Origin: Blautia faecis
GTDB taxonomy: Bacteria; Bacillota; Clostridia; Lachnospirales; Lachnospiraceae
Length of the DNA: 64,000 nt
Direction of reading: 5' to 3'
Assembly: GCF_020554845.1 (NCBI RefSeq)
Contig: NZ_JAJCIA010000017.1
Location: forward strand, 1-64,000
Numbering within the stretch: position 1 is the first letter of the stretch; the number at the start of each line of letters is the position of its first letter. The notes under the pieces were generated by a model. The model was not told the DNA's origin, made no database searches, and saw only the letters and a list, made by a program, of their open reading frames with translations. Below are positions 43,486 to 52,022 of this stretch, piece by piece. A program made the translations under genes and the position numbers.

Positions 43486-44064
43486 TTATTTAAATAACTC
43501 CCTGCAAGCGCCGTACACCAGCGTTTCCAGCACCTGCGGGTACAGTTCTCCAATCTGCTCCTTGTGGGAAACAGTCAAGATCAGTCCCCGTACCGTGGCG
43601 GCAGCCAAAGAGATGCCGCGATTCGGCGCAAGGTCATATTTCTCCAAAAGTAGACGAATGTGCGTCTCGTCATCGTGGTAATGGACATTTTTGATGTCCT
43701 CCGGCAGTCTCTGCAAAAGCAGCTTCGCATCGTTTTCAATGAAAACCATGTCGCCGGTATCGGACAGCCGCCGGCAGACGGCAAGAACCGCCTTTGCCGC
43801 ACGCTCCGACGGCGGCAAGCCGTTTGTTTCGCTCAGTGCATGGTCAGCCACTCCGTAAAGATCGGAGTGAACGTTCTCCAAAACCGCGAAGAAAAGCATT
43901 TCCTTGGATTCGTAGAATTTATAGAACGAGCCCTTTGAAATGCCGACCGCCTTCGTCAGCTGCTCTACGGAGGTTTTCTTCATCCCCAGCGTGACAGCAC
44001 AATGTCTCGTTTCCTTCAGCAACGCCTTGCGGAGCTGCTCAGTTTCGTAATCGGTAAAAGCCAA
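43486..44064 (-). CDS. TetR-family transcriptional regulator (192 aa)
   Basis: The N-terminal helix-turn-helix (T-S-V-E-Q-L-T-K-A-V-G-I-S-K-G-S-F-Y-K-F-Y-E-S-K) is standard TetR. The C-terminal ligand domain has no recognised marker. The start is TTG at 44064 with GGGAGGG seven bases before it. A perfect 9-bp inverted repeat overlaps its -10 box, so it probably represses itself and the whole operon until a small molecule binds. Being first in the operon it is the likely local sensor of the compound handled by the downstream enzymes. Confidence 0.9.
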   Translation of the reverse strand: MAFTDYETEQLRKALLKETRHCAVTLGMKKTSVEQLTKAVGISKGSFYKFYESKEMLFFAVLENVHSDLYGVADHALSETNGLPPSERAAKAVLAVCRRLSDTGDMVFIENDAKLLLQRLPEDIKNVHYHDDETHIRLLLEKYDLAPNRGISLAAATVRGLILTVSHKEQIGELYPQVLETLVYGACRELFK

Positions 44065-44081
44065 GGTCGCACCCTCCCTGA

Positions 44082-44113
44082 AATATGACCATTTCGGTTC
44101 TTCTGGTCATATT
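44082..44113 (-). promoter_or_regulatory. Inverted-repeat operator, probable TetR site
   Basis: AATATGACC (44082-44090) and GGTCATATT (44105-44113) are exact reverse complements around 14 bases. The repeat covers part of the -10 box and the likely start of transcription. Confidence 0.7.
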
Positions 44114-44139
44114 ATACCGCGCTTCTTTCTGGTTTGCAA
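44111..44139 (-). promoter_or_regulatory. Promoter of the TetR-ATC-hydrolase operon
   Basis: TTGCAA and TATAAT are 17 bases apart on the minus strand; the -10 box is perfect. It drives the TetR gene and at least part of the following operon. Confidence 0.72.
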
Positions 44140-44253
44140 GAGGTGCGGAGAAAAAAACGCTAATCAAAAGGGGGTGCAGTGTTACAGAAAGAGACGCTGG
44201 AATTCTGGTAACCGGTAATCGCTGTTGCCGCGGTAAAAGAAACTATATCGTAA

Positions 44254-44805
44254 ATAGGGTAGAGGGAAAATAAATATTTTCGCCCCTCCCATTGAACCGT
44301 ACGTACGGGTCTCGTATACGGCTCTACAATTTATATTCCAACTTTAACTAAGTAATAGGATAAGGGATTGAGCAGACCAGCTCCATCTTTTATCCTGTTT
44401 TCAAGTAAATCCTTGCTGATAATGAAATTCACCACGTTCATTCCGCTTCTTTTGTACCAACCCAGTCTCGAATTTGAAGCTTTAAATATTTCTTTATTGC
44501 TAAATCTGTTCTTATGTTTCCAGTTCAGATAGCTTAGATTCCGATAAATGGTTTTGGGTCTCTTCCATTGCTTCATGACAATTACTCTGATTTTATGTCT
44601 CAGCCATTCCCCGAGTTCTTTCACAAACTGTTTCATCTTTCCAATTCTGAAATAATTTATCCACCCTCGTACAATCTCGTTTACCCTTTTAATTGTAACT
44701 GCAAGTGGTCTCGCTACTGCTTTTCCTCTTTTCAGATATTCGCTCAGCTTCTTTTTCAGTTTCTTTTTCTTTTCATTGGTCGGTCTGACTTTCCATTCTG
44801 AACCA
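44254..44805 (-). mobile_element. Group II intron, 3' part (maturase domain X, domains V-VI)
   Basis: On the minus strand, the end of an intron maturase is readable from about 44805 (K-K-L-S-E-Y-L-K-R-G-K, then R-G-W-I-N-Y-F-R-I-G and L-R-H-K-I-R-V-I-V-M-K-Q-W-K) to its stop at 44331. Domain V follows (44294-44324; GAGCCGTATACGAG ... GTACGTACGGTTC), then a domain VI stem, and the intron ends near 44254 in CCCTAT. The reverse-transcriptase core is absent. The left break is near 44806, inside a ParB-like gene. It is the complementary part to 33463-34166, so the two parts bracket the TetR operon. Confidence 0.82.
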
Positions 44806-45160
44806 TTCTATAGTATCGTAAAAATTTGTCTTTTAATACATACTTATCATTCCGAAATACAACCGTGACAGGCTTATCAAAATGTCCACGTTCTTTATAA
44901 TATTCAATCATAGAATCAATTTTCTTTTCTGCTGGCCTATTCTTTTTAAAACATGGTGGAACTTCAATTTGATTTATAGGAATGCTTCTTATCCCATCAA
45001 AGTATTCTGGTTGTGTCGTTGTGATTTTTCTGTGCTTTTCATTTTCACTATTTCTAAGATAAATCTCTGCATTCTTTATATCCATTTCAATTTCATGCTT
45101 TTCTGATTCAGATAATTTCTCTGTAGCCGCAATATAAAAAGCACATTTTTCATCTTGCAC
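44756..45160 (-). CDS. ParB-like domain protein, truncated by intron fragment
   Basis: A 134-codon frame with a ParB N-terminal-like core: I-P-I-N-Q-I-E-V-P-P-C-F, K-I-D-S-M-I-E-Y-Y-K-E-R-G-H-F-D-K-P-V-T-V and L-K-D-K-F-L-R-Y-Y. The natural C-terminus is lost; from about 44806 the frame runs into intron sequence. Upstream in the same frame is a Cys-rich stretch (C-Y-N-I-N-C, then K-R-C-V-Q-D-E-K-C-A-F-Y) without an ATG, so the start may lie above 45160 or also be lost. The GTG at 45160 lacks a good ribosome-binding site. Probably a mobile-element gene, no longer functional. Confidence 0.5.
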   Translation of the reverse strand: MQDEKCAFYIAATEKLSESEKHEIEMDIKNAEIYLRNSENEKHRKITTTQPEYFDGIRSIPINQIEVPPCFKKNRPAEKKIDSMIEYYKERGHFDKPVTVVFRNDKYVLKDKFLRYYRMVQNGKSDRPMKRKRN

Positions 45161-45171
45161 ACACCTTTTTC

Positions 45172-45330
45172 CTACATTTTCAACACAGTTAATATTATAG
45201 CACTTATTTTTCTTCTCTTTGTATATACAGGATATCTGAAGTAATAGATTGCTTGATTGTTGTCCTGTTCAAGTTCATTCAACACTTGCCAAAATGTCGT
45301 AGCAAATGCTGAAGAAAGCTGTCGAATCAA
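45172..45330 (-). other. Possible small remnant frame (52 codons)
   Basis: From TTG at 45330 a frame reads A-F-A-T-T-F-W-Q-V-L-N-E-L-E-Q-D-N-N-Q-A-I-Y-Y-F-R in pieces that look protein-like, to TAG at 45172. It overlaps the Cys-rich upstream extension of the ParB-like frame and has no ribosome-binding site. Probably the tail of a lost mobile-element gene. The rest of 45371-45487 shows nothing I can name. Confidence 0.2.
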
Positions 45331-45370
45331 AAAGGGGCGTGGACAGTGCTTTGACTATCCACGCCCCTTT
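45331..45370 (-). terminator. Terminator of ECF/ABC operon 1
   Basis: AAAGGGGCGTGGA (45331-45343) and TCCACGCCCCTTT (45358-45370) are exact reverse complements; further T residues follow on the minus strand. It is downstream of the DtxR stub that ends at 45488. Confidence 0.8.
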
Positions 45371-45487
45371 ATCGGGCAAGAGTATTCGATTATGTAGACC
45401 TCCTTCTTGGGGAGGATGCTAAAAAGGATAATTTCCTCATAGGCGGCCATCTTTTACTCTTTTATTAGCTGTCTGTAACTGTTCTGT

Positions 45488-45688
45488 TCAAACATTGGAG
45501 AGATTTTCAGCAAGCATCATAAGGGCCAAAAAACTCTTTTTACTAACAGCATGTTCCATACGGCAGGCATCATCCATAGCGGTTTTTTCACCCACACCGA
45601 GGCTCGTCAATAAATCGCAAAAGATATTGTTACGAGTACACTCATCTGATTCATTTTCATTGACTCCCTTTGTCATACCTGTCTGCAT
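45488..45688 (-). pseudogene. C-terminal stub of a DtxR-family regulator
   Basis: The frame contains N-N-I-F-C-D-L-L-T-S-L-G-V-G-E-K-T-A and D-D-A-C-R-M-E-H-A-V-S-K-K-S-F, which aligns by eye with F-F-T-E-Q-L-V-A-V-G-V and R-D-A-C-R-I-E-H-A-I-S-E-E-A-F of the intact regulator at 55688-56068. The DNA-binding half is missing; only the metal-binding and dimerisation part is left, behind about 20 unrelated codons. It occupies the same place (last gene after the second ABC half) as the intact gene in operon 2, so operon 1 has lost its own repressor. Confidence 0.72.
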
Positions 45689-45709
45689 TGTTTTCTGATT
45701 CCCGAAGCT

Positions 45710-47428
45710 CTATCGATGTACCGTCTGTGCTTCAGCCAAACGATAGAACAATCCCTTTTGATTCAGAAGTTCCTCCGGCGTTCCCGTCTCTGCGACGCGG
45801 CCCTGTTCCAGGACAACAACCTTATCGACGTTTGCAATCGTCCGCATACGGTGCGCAATAACCAGTACAGTTTTCCCCTGCAGCAACACGGACAGTGCCT
45901 GCTGAACCAAGTTCTCATTCTCCGCATCCATGGAAGCTGTGGCTTCGTCCAAAATAACTACCGGCGCATCCTTCAGGATCGCCCGGGCGATAGAGATACG
46001 CTGCCGCTCGCCTCCTGAAAGGGCGCAGCCATTCTCACCGATATTGCTGTAATAGCCGCCAGGCAGACGGGAAACAAACTCCTCGCACTGAGCTGCCCTG
46101 GCTGCCGCCAGCACTTCCTCATCTGTCGCCCCCGCCCGACCAAGGCGGATGTTCTCCATAACGGAATCGTCAAAAAGGGTCACATCCTGAAAGACGATGG
46201 CATAATTCTTAAACAGCGTTTCCGGCTCCACAGTCGTCACGTCCACGCCACCCAGCAGTACCTGACCGGTATCTGCATCCCAGAACCGGGCTGCCAGACG
46301 GGAAACAGTAGACTTTCCGCTGCCGGAAGGGCCTACAAGCGCAGTGATCTGCTCCTGTTTCGCTACAAAGGAAATCCCATTGAGTACAAGCTCATCATTG
46401 TACGAAAAAGAAACATCCTTAAACTCAATGTCGTACCCATTGTTCTTACAAACAGGCTGACCAGTCTGCTCCACTGTCGCTTCCATCTTCTTCGTCCGCT
46501 CAATGCTGACAAATGCAGAAAACAGTTCCGCCATCAGCATAAAGCAGGAACCAAAGGGTTCATAAACACGGCCTGCTACCAACAGATAAAGAATAAACAT
46601 ATTGACGGACAGCATATTTTGAGCTACCAACAGACCTCCAACCAGCAGAACTGCCACCAGCCCAAAGCGTACTGTCAGCTGCGCCAACGTCACAGCAGTA
46701 CCTGGAGCCAGCTCATTACGAAACGCACACTTTACCACATAATCCAGTTTTTTCTCAACTCCATCCAGGTATTCCTGTTCCAGACCGGCGGAGCGAAGCT
46801 CCTGTATGGTATCCAGATATTCCTGCACCCCATCATAAGCGGCACGGTGAGCGTCATAATTGCGGCTTTCCGCTTTTGTCTGGGCCTTTCTGGCCGCTAT
46901 CAAAATAAGCGTAGCTACCGGTACCGGCAGAACAATGCACAGCCCCATGCGCCAATCCATGATCAAAAGCCCCACGGACACAATCACAAACATAATGACT
47001 GTTCCAAAGAGACTGGGAACCGCATTGGAAAAAATTCTTTCCAGTTTAGAGCAGTCACCCATCATGGTTGTTGTCAGATCAGACAGATCACGCTGACCGA
47101 AAAATGCCAGTGGGAGCCGCCGCAGCTTTTCCGCCAGGGTAATTCTCCGGTTAGCGCTTTCTTCATAAGCCACTTTATAAGTCAGGTTATACTGAACCCA
47201 TTGGGTTATGAAAATCAAAAGTAAGAGAACCGCCGCCATCAGAACTATCACTCCTGGCTGCATTGTCAGTCCAGTCTCCCCGCAGAGCCTGTTCAGAAGT
47301 CCCATGGTCACTAGCATCAAGAGGGAAATGGGAGCCATGATGCACAAATGTCCTATCGTAGTTGCCACAATCCCGTACTTTAATTCCCGTTCCCCCTGAT
47401 CGCTTAATGCGAATAATTTCTTCAGCAT
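45710..47428 (-). CDS. ABC half-transporter 2 of operon 1 (YbtQ/IrtB-like)
   Basis: A 572-residue exporter-fold half-transporter: six membrane spans (residues 20-310), then an ATPase domain. Walker A is G-P-S-G-S-G-K-S-T, the signature L-S-G-G-E-R-Q-R-I and Walker B V-V-I-L-D-E-A-T-A; the H-loop H-R-M-R-T follows. Exporter-fold pairs of the YbtPQ/IrtAB group import ferric siderophores; position after an ECF module and before a DtxR stub fits that group. The substrate is unknown. It overlaps the upstream gene by seven bases, so a heterodimer with that gene's C-terminal half is expected. Confidence 0.9.
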   Translation of the reverse strand: MLKKLFALSDQGERELKYGIVATTIGHLCIMAPISLLMLVTMGLLNRLCGETGLTMQPGVIVLMAAVLLLLIFITQWVQYNLTYKVAYEESANRRITLAEKLRRLPLAFFGQRDLSDLTTTMMGDCSKLERIFSNAVPSLFGTVIMFVIVSVGLLIMDWRMGLCIVLPVPVATLILIAARKAQTKAESRNYDAHRAAYDGVQEYLDTIQELRSAGLEQEYLDGVEKKLDYVVKCAFRNELAPGTAVTLAQLTVRFGLVAVLLVGGLLVAQNMLSVNMFILYLLVAGRVYEPFGSCFMLMAELFSAFVSIERTKKMEATVEQTGQPVCKNNGYDIEFKDVSFSYNDELVLNGISFVAKQEQITALVGPSGSGKSTVSRLAARFWDADTGQVLLGGVDVTTVEPETLFKNYAIVFQDVTLFDDSVMENIRLGRAGATDEEVLAAARAAQCEEFVSRLPGGYYSNIGENGCALSGGERQRISIARAILKDAPVVILDEATASMDAENENLVQQALSVLLQGKTVLVIAHRMRTIANVDKVVVLEQGRVAETGTPEELLNQKGLFYRLAEAQTVHR

Positions 47429-50400
47429 GGTTTCACCTCCTCTTTCCGGTCAATCTTCCAGGCGATTGCCTGATTGTAATCTGCCCACATATGGGCATAC
47501 TCGCCATTCTTACCAAGCAGTTCCTGATGCGTTCCCTGTTCTACCAGACGCCCTGCTTTCATTACCAGGATCTGATCCGCATCCTGAATGGTGGACAGCC
47601 GGTGCGCAATCATAATGACTGTTTTTCCCTTTGTCAGTTCCTTCAGGGCTGCCTGAATCTGTACCTCATTTTCCGGGTCGGCAAATGCCGTGACTTCATC
47701 CAGAATGATGACCGGTGCGTCCTTCAGAATTGCTCTGGCAATAGCCACCCGCTGTACTTCTCCTCCGGAAAGATAGACGCCTTTCCCACCCACGATGCTG
47801 TCAATGCCCTCCGGCAGCTTTGCCAGAATATCATCACACTGTGCCAGACGGGCTGCCCGCAGGATATCTTCCCGGCTGGCATTTTTGCAGCCGCCGCGGA
47901 TATTTTCCTCCAGTGTTGTTTTCAGTAATTTGGGATTCTGGAAGACAAAAGCAATCTTTCCCATGACTTCCTGTCGGGAAATCTCAGAAAGTTCCACGCC
48001 GCCCAGCGTAATGCGCCCCTCCTGCACATCATAAAAGCGGGGGACCAGGGTCCCGATGGTGGTCTTGCCGGAGCCGGAATGTCCCACCAGTGCCGTAACG
48101 GTTCCGGCTTTTGCTGTAAAACTGACATCTGAAACCGCAGGCTGTTCGCCTGTGGGATAGGTAAAGGTCACATGCTCAAAGCAAATGTCGCTGCCCTGTG
48201 CCATTTGCGGCTCCTGTGCCTCTGACTGCTCTCTGGCAAGCAGAATTGTGTCAATCCGCCGCATAGATTCCATAGCCTGCATCTTATAGTTGCTCATGTA
48301 CATGATCTTGTTGAGAACAGATGCGCATGCAGGTGCAAAAATCAGATAAAACAGGAAATTCTCTATAAAGGCAGTCAAATCTCCCGCCGAAGTCATGCCG
48401 ATGAGTGCGGCAGGGATCAGCACAAGAAAAGCGGCATTGACCACAGTATTGAAGCCCACATATCCGGGCTTGCAGGCCATAGTAAAGGCCAGTGCGTCAT
48501 CCCGATAAGCATTGATCGCTTCCTTGAAGCGCCGTATCGAATGTACCGACTGTCCAAATACCTTGATCACGGAGATTCCCCGGACATACTCCACCGCCTC
48601 GTGGTTCATTTCCTCCTGAGCGTCCTGATAGCGCTTCATGAAATTCATGGTTTTTTCGCCCATCATTGTCATCTGGCAGGCAAAGCTTGCAAGCATCAGA
48701 ACGATCAGCGGAAGGCCAATGCGCCAGTCCATAGCCAGCATCAGCACAAGGCTGGCAACCGTCGTGACCTGAGCGCTCACCAGATCCGGCAGCTGATGGG
48801 CAAGGTAAGTCTCCATTTGGGCGCTGTTTTCATCAATGATTTTTCTTAGCTTACCGCTGGGATTTTCCTCAAAATACCCCATTGGCATCCTGGACAAATG
48901 ACGGAGCGCTGCCATTTTTAAATTCTTTTCTGTATGAAAAGCTGCGGTATGGGAGCACATAAGTGCCGCAAAATTAATGATCAGCCCGGCCAGTTCCAGC
49001 GCCAATGCCCACACACCCCACTGCACCAGGGACGAGATAACAAAACCTCCTCCGGTCAGTCCGGTTAAAAGCGCACGGGCCGCAAAATAAACACACACAA
49101 ACGGTCCCAGAAGGAACAAGGCGCTGATGCCGGACAACAACTGCGCAGCGCCCAGTAGGGGACGATGCCGTCCTGTAAACTCTAGCAGGCGCGGAATACC
49201 GGTTTTCTGCGGCTTCTTTGTCTGCGCATCCTCTCCAAATACCTTCTTCATATAAATCACTCCTCTCTCATCAAGCGGTATAAATTTCTTTACTTCCCCT
49301 GCGTGGATATGCAGAATATGGGTCGCACAGCGCAAGATCAGCTCCGGATCATGTGTCACGATCAGGGTACTGGCTGCCTGTTTATTGGCTGCACGGATCA
49401 GCTCCGCTGTCCGCAGCAGATTTTCTCCATCCTGACCGCTGGTCGGCTCATCATAAAGCATCAGTTTTCGCTTCATGCAAAGAGCTGTTCCCAGAGAAAG
49501 CCTTTGTTGCTGACCTCCGGAGAGGGAGCCAGGGTGACGGTTCTCCATACCATTTAAGCCCAGCGTTGTCAAAACCTCTTTGCCCTTTTCTTCTGACAGT
49601 GCCGGATTATTCAAGGTCAATTCACCCAATACCGTATCGCTGAACAGTTGATGTCCTGCCTCCTGCATGACCAGGTAGACCTGCTCCGGCAGCTTTTTAT
49701 GTGCGATCTTCTTGCCGTCGATCCGTACTGTACCCGTATGCTTCAAAAGACCTGCCAAGCAAAGACTGAAAGTGGATTTCCCGGCACCGTTTTCTCCGAT
49801 CACCGCTACGATTGCCCCTGACGGTATTTCTAAATGCGGCACATTCAGTACCTGGCGCATCTGGCGGCTAAACTGAAGCCCATCTATTTCCAGCCCGGTA
49901 CTCTTTTGTTTTATCAGCCCCATATCGGGCCTCAGTTCATAAAGCTGCTCCTGCTTTACTGCCCTGAGTCCCAACGCTTTGCGCTTCTCCAGCGAAAGAT
50001 CTGCCGCTGCTTCCGGCGTAAATTCCTGCCTGATCCGGCCATCCTCCAGCAGCACATAACGGTCAGCGATTCCCTCCAGATACCACAGCCGATGCTCTGA
50101 AATCAGCACAGTTCTTCCTTCATCTTTCATCATGCGGATCAACTTCTGCAGTTTTCGGATGCTCTCCATATCCAGATTAGAAGAAGGCTCATCCATAACG
50201 ATGACCGACGGTAAAGCCGCATAAACGGAGCCACAGGCGATCTGCTGTTTCTCGCCGCCTGACAGTTCAAAAATATTCCGGTCCATCAGCTCCTGCAGGT
50301 TCAGACGATAGGACACCTCCTCCAGACGCTTCTTCATCTGCGGGCGGGGGACATTCTGATTTTCCAGATTAAAAGCCATCTCTCCGGTCGTATCCAGATG

Positions 50401-50697
50401 GAAAAACTGGGTACGGGGATTCTGGAAGACACTTCCCACAATCCGGGACGTTTGGGACAACGGTGTCTGCTGCATTTCCTGTCCGCCTACAAGGACATTC
50501 CCCTCCAGTTTCCCGGCATAAAAATGAGGGATAAGACCGTTTACCAGGCGAAGCATGGTCGTCTTCCCACATCCGCTTTTCCCACAAAGTACCACACATT
50601 CTCCGCGTGATGCCTGAAAGCTTACATCAGACAGCACCTGCATTTCATTTGCTTCCCCATTCTGATAAGAAAAGGAAACATGATTCAGTTTGATCAA
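47422..50697 (-). CDS. Fused ECF ATPase (EcfA-like, two NBDs) and ABC half-transporter 1
   Basis: A 1091-codon frame. Residues 1-480 equal the stand-alone EcfA-type protein of operon 2: two CbiO-like ATPase domains (Walker A G-K-S-G-C-G-K-T-T near 40, G-E-N-G-A-G-K-S-T near 302). From residue 483 (M-K-K-V-F-G-E-D) an exporter-fold half-transporter follows, with six spans and a third ATPase domain (G-H-S-G-S-G-K-T-T near 873). The join region keeps a GAGGAG and ATG at 49251, so the exporter half may also be translated separately; a one-base slip before it would restore a stop. The start is TTG 50697 behind GGGAGGAG. It partners the T and S genes upstream and the next half-transporter. Confidence 0.87.
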   Translation of the reverse strand: MIKLNHVSFSYQNGEANEMQVLSDVSFQASRGECVVLCGKSGCGKTTMLRLVNGLIPHFYAGKLEGNVLVGGQEMQQTPLSQTSRIVGSVFQNPRTQFFHLDTTGEMAFNLENQNVPRPQMKKRLEEVSYRLNLQELMDRNIFELSGGEKQQIACGSVYAALPSVIVMDEPSSNLDMESIRKLQKLIRMMKDEGRTVLISEHRLWYLEGIADRYVLLEDGRIRQEFTPEAAADLSLEKRKALGLRAVKQEQLYELRPDMGLIKQKSTGLEIDGLQFSRQMRQVLNVPHLEIPSGAIVAVIGENGAGKSTFSLCLAGLLKHTGTVRIDGKKIAHKKLPEQVYLVMQEAGHQLFSDTVLGELTLNNPALSEEKGKEVLTTLGLNGMENRHPGSLSGGQQQRLSLGTALCMKRKLMLYDEPTSGQDGENLLRTAELIRAANKQAASTLIVTHDPELILRCATHILHIHAGEVKKFIPLDERGVIYMKKVFGEDAQTKKPQKTGIPRLLEFTGRHRPLLGAAQLLSGISALFLLGPFVCVYFAARALLTGLTGGGFVISSLVQWGVWALALELAGLIINFAALMCSHTAAFHTEKNLKMAALRHLSRMPMGYFEENPSGKLRKIIDENSAQMETYLAHQLPDLVSAQVTTVASLVLMLAMDWRIGLPLIVLMLASFACQMTMMGEKTMNFMKRYQDAQEEMNHEAVEYVRGISVIKVFGQSVHSIRRFKEAINAYRDDALAFTMACKPGYVGFNTVVNAAFLVLIPAALIGMTSAGDLTAFIENFLFYLIFAPACASVLNKIMYMSNYKMQAMESMRRIDTILLAREQSEAQEPQMAQGSDICFEHVTFTYPTGEQPAVSDVSFTAKAGTVTALVGHSGSGKTTIGTLVPRFYDVQEGRITLGGVELSEISRQEVMGKIAFVFQNPKLLKTTLEENIRGGCKNASREDILRAARLAQCDDILAKLPEGIDSIVGGKGVYLSGGEVQRVAIARAILKDAPVIILDEVTAFADPENEVQIQAALKELTKGKTVIMIAHRLSTIQDADQILVMKAGRLVEQGTHQELLGKNGEYAHMWADYNQAIAWKIDRKEEVKPC

Positions 50698-50714
50698 AAC
50701 ATCTCCTCCCTTCC

Positions 50715-51419
50715 TCAGAAACAAAGATTCCAGAACAGCAGTCCGGCAGAGACAGCTATTATACACCAATCCAGAGCCTTCATCTGAACCTCCGCATAAC
50801 TGGTTCGCGGCATATTTTTGTCAAACCCCCGCGCCATAACAGCAGCTGACATCTCATCCACGATAACCGAGCACTGCAGCAAAAAGGGAACCAGCATATA
50901 TTCCATCATCTGCAGCGGACGACGAAGAACATTTTTCCATGTCAGCGCCATCCCTCTTAACCGGAGCGCCTGATTCACCATCTGCCATTCTTCCTGGATA
51001 GTCGGGACAAAACGGAGCATCACCGCCAGAGGAATGATGACCTCGTTTGGCAGATGCATCTGAGTAAATGCACTGATATATTCCCCAATCCTAGAAGTCT
51101 GTGTCACAATATAAAAGGCTGCAAACATCGGTAAAATAAACCGGCAGAAATGACATGCCAGCATGATGATATTCTGCAGTATCCCTGACAATCGCGGTGC
51201 TAGAAACAGATCGCATAAAAACATAACTGCAAAGATAAGACCGGTATAAAAAGCCCTCTTCCATTTCTGGCACAGAAGCGTTATCCCCACACACAGGGCA
51301 AGAAGGACAAATTCCTGCGGATGTGTCAGCCCGGAAAATGCCGAAAGGCAGGCGGCAATAAATACCGCCAGCTTACTTCTCGGATCCAAAAGACCACTGG
51401 AAATCTTTTCGCGGTTCAC
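50715..51419 (-). CDS. ECF transporter T component (EcfT/CbiQ family), operon 1
   Basis: A 234-residue membrane protein that couples the S component to the ATPases. It opens L-D-P-R-S-K-L-A-V-F and has several spans. The coupling motif M-A-R-G-F-D lies near residue 190, and R-L-R-G-M-A upstream of it. GTG 51419 overlaps the S stop (GTGA). Its neighbour order S-T-A is the usual one for a dedicated ECF module. Confidence 0.9.
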   Translation of the reverse strand: MNREKISSGLLDPRSKLAVFIAACLSAFSGLTHPQEFVLLALCVGITLLCQKWKRAFYTGLIFAVMFLCDLFLAPRLSGILQNIIMLACHFCRFILPMFAAFYIVTQTSRIGEYISAFTQMHLPNEVIIPLAVMLRFVPTIQEEWQMVNQALRLRGMALTWKNVLRRPLQMMEYMLVPFLLQCSVIVDEMSAAVMARGFDKNMPRTSYAEVQMKALDWCIIAVSAGLLFWNLCF

Positions 51420-51994
51420 GCTGTAATACCGGCTTTCACAAAATGTTTTTTCAGGATCTTTCTTCCAAACAGACCGCCAAGTAATCCGCCCACCAAAGCC
51501 AAAGCAATCAGCACAAGAACAATCCAGCTGGGCGTCAGCTTATCCAGCGTTGCGATATATTCTTCTCCATAGTACCCTGCACAACTTTCTAAGAAGGCGT
51601 CCTTTGCCAGAATAAGGGCAAAGAAGGGACCCATAGAAGTCAGGTTGAACACACAGTAGCTGACTGCCAGAGCACCTGCAGATTTGCGTCTTTTTGCGGT
51701 AATGAGTTCAGCGATTAATCCCCATACAACTGCAAAAATCAGCGGATAAATGGTTGCCATGGACGTAATCAGCCCCACCAAGATCGCCAGCACCAGGATC
51801 GCACCGGTGCGCGGCACCTTGGTGGCATACAGCATATACACAGTTCCCAGTATGATGCCGGCAATCAACGGCGTTGCCAGAAAGAGGATTGGAACAATGG
51901 TCAGGACTGAAGACAACACCGTGAGCAGCACTAAATAAATTGCGCCAAAGGCGCCTGCGGTAATTAAATCCTTTGTTGTAAGTTTTGTTTTCAT
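51416..51994 (-). CDS. ECF transporter S component (MptD/Trep_Strep type), operon 1
   Basis: A 192-residue membrane protein with about six spans. It starts K-L-T-T-K-D-L-I-T-A-G-A-F-G-A-I-Y and ends G-G-L-L-G-G-L-F-G-R-K-I-L-K-K-H-F-x-K-A-G-I, the pattern of Trep_Strep/MptD S components. These bind the substrate; that of this family is not established. First gene of operon 1; a GTTAG-N6-CTAAC box lies 29 bases before the start. Confidence 0.9.
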   Translation of the reverse strand: MKTKLTTKDLITAGAFGAIYLVLLTVLSSVLTIVPILFLATPLIAGIILGTVYMLYATKVPRTGAILVLAILVGLITSMATIYPLIFAVVWGLIAELITAKRRKSAGALAVSYCVFNLTSMGPFFALILAKDAFLESCAGYYGEEYIATLDKLTPSWIVLVLIALALVGGLLGGLFGRKILKKHFVKAGITA

Positions 51995-52022
51995 ATGTAT
52001 TTCTTTCCTTTCTGTATTTTGA

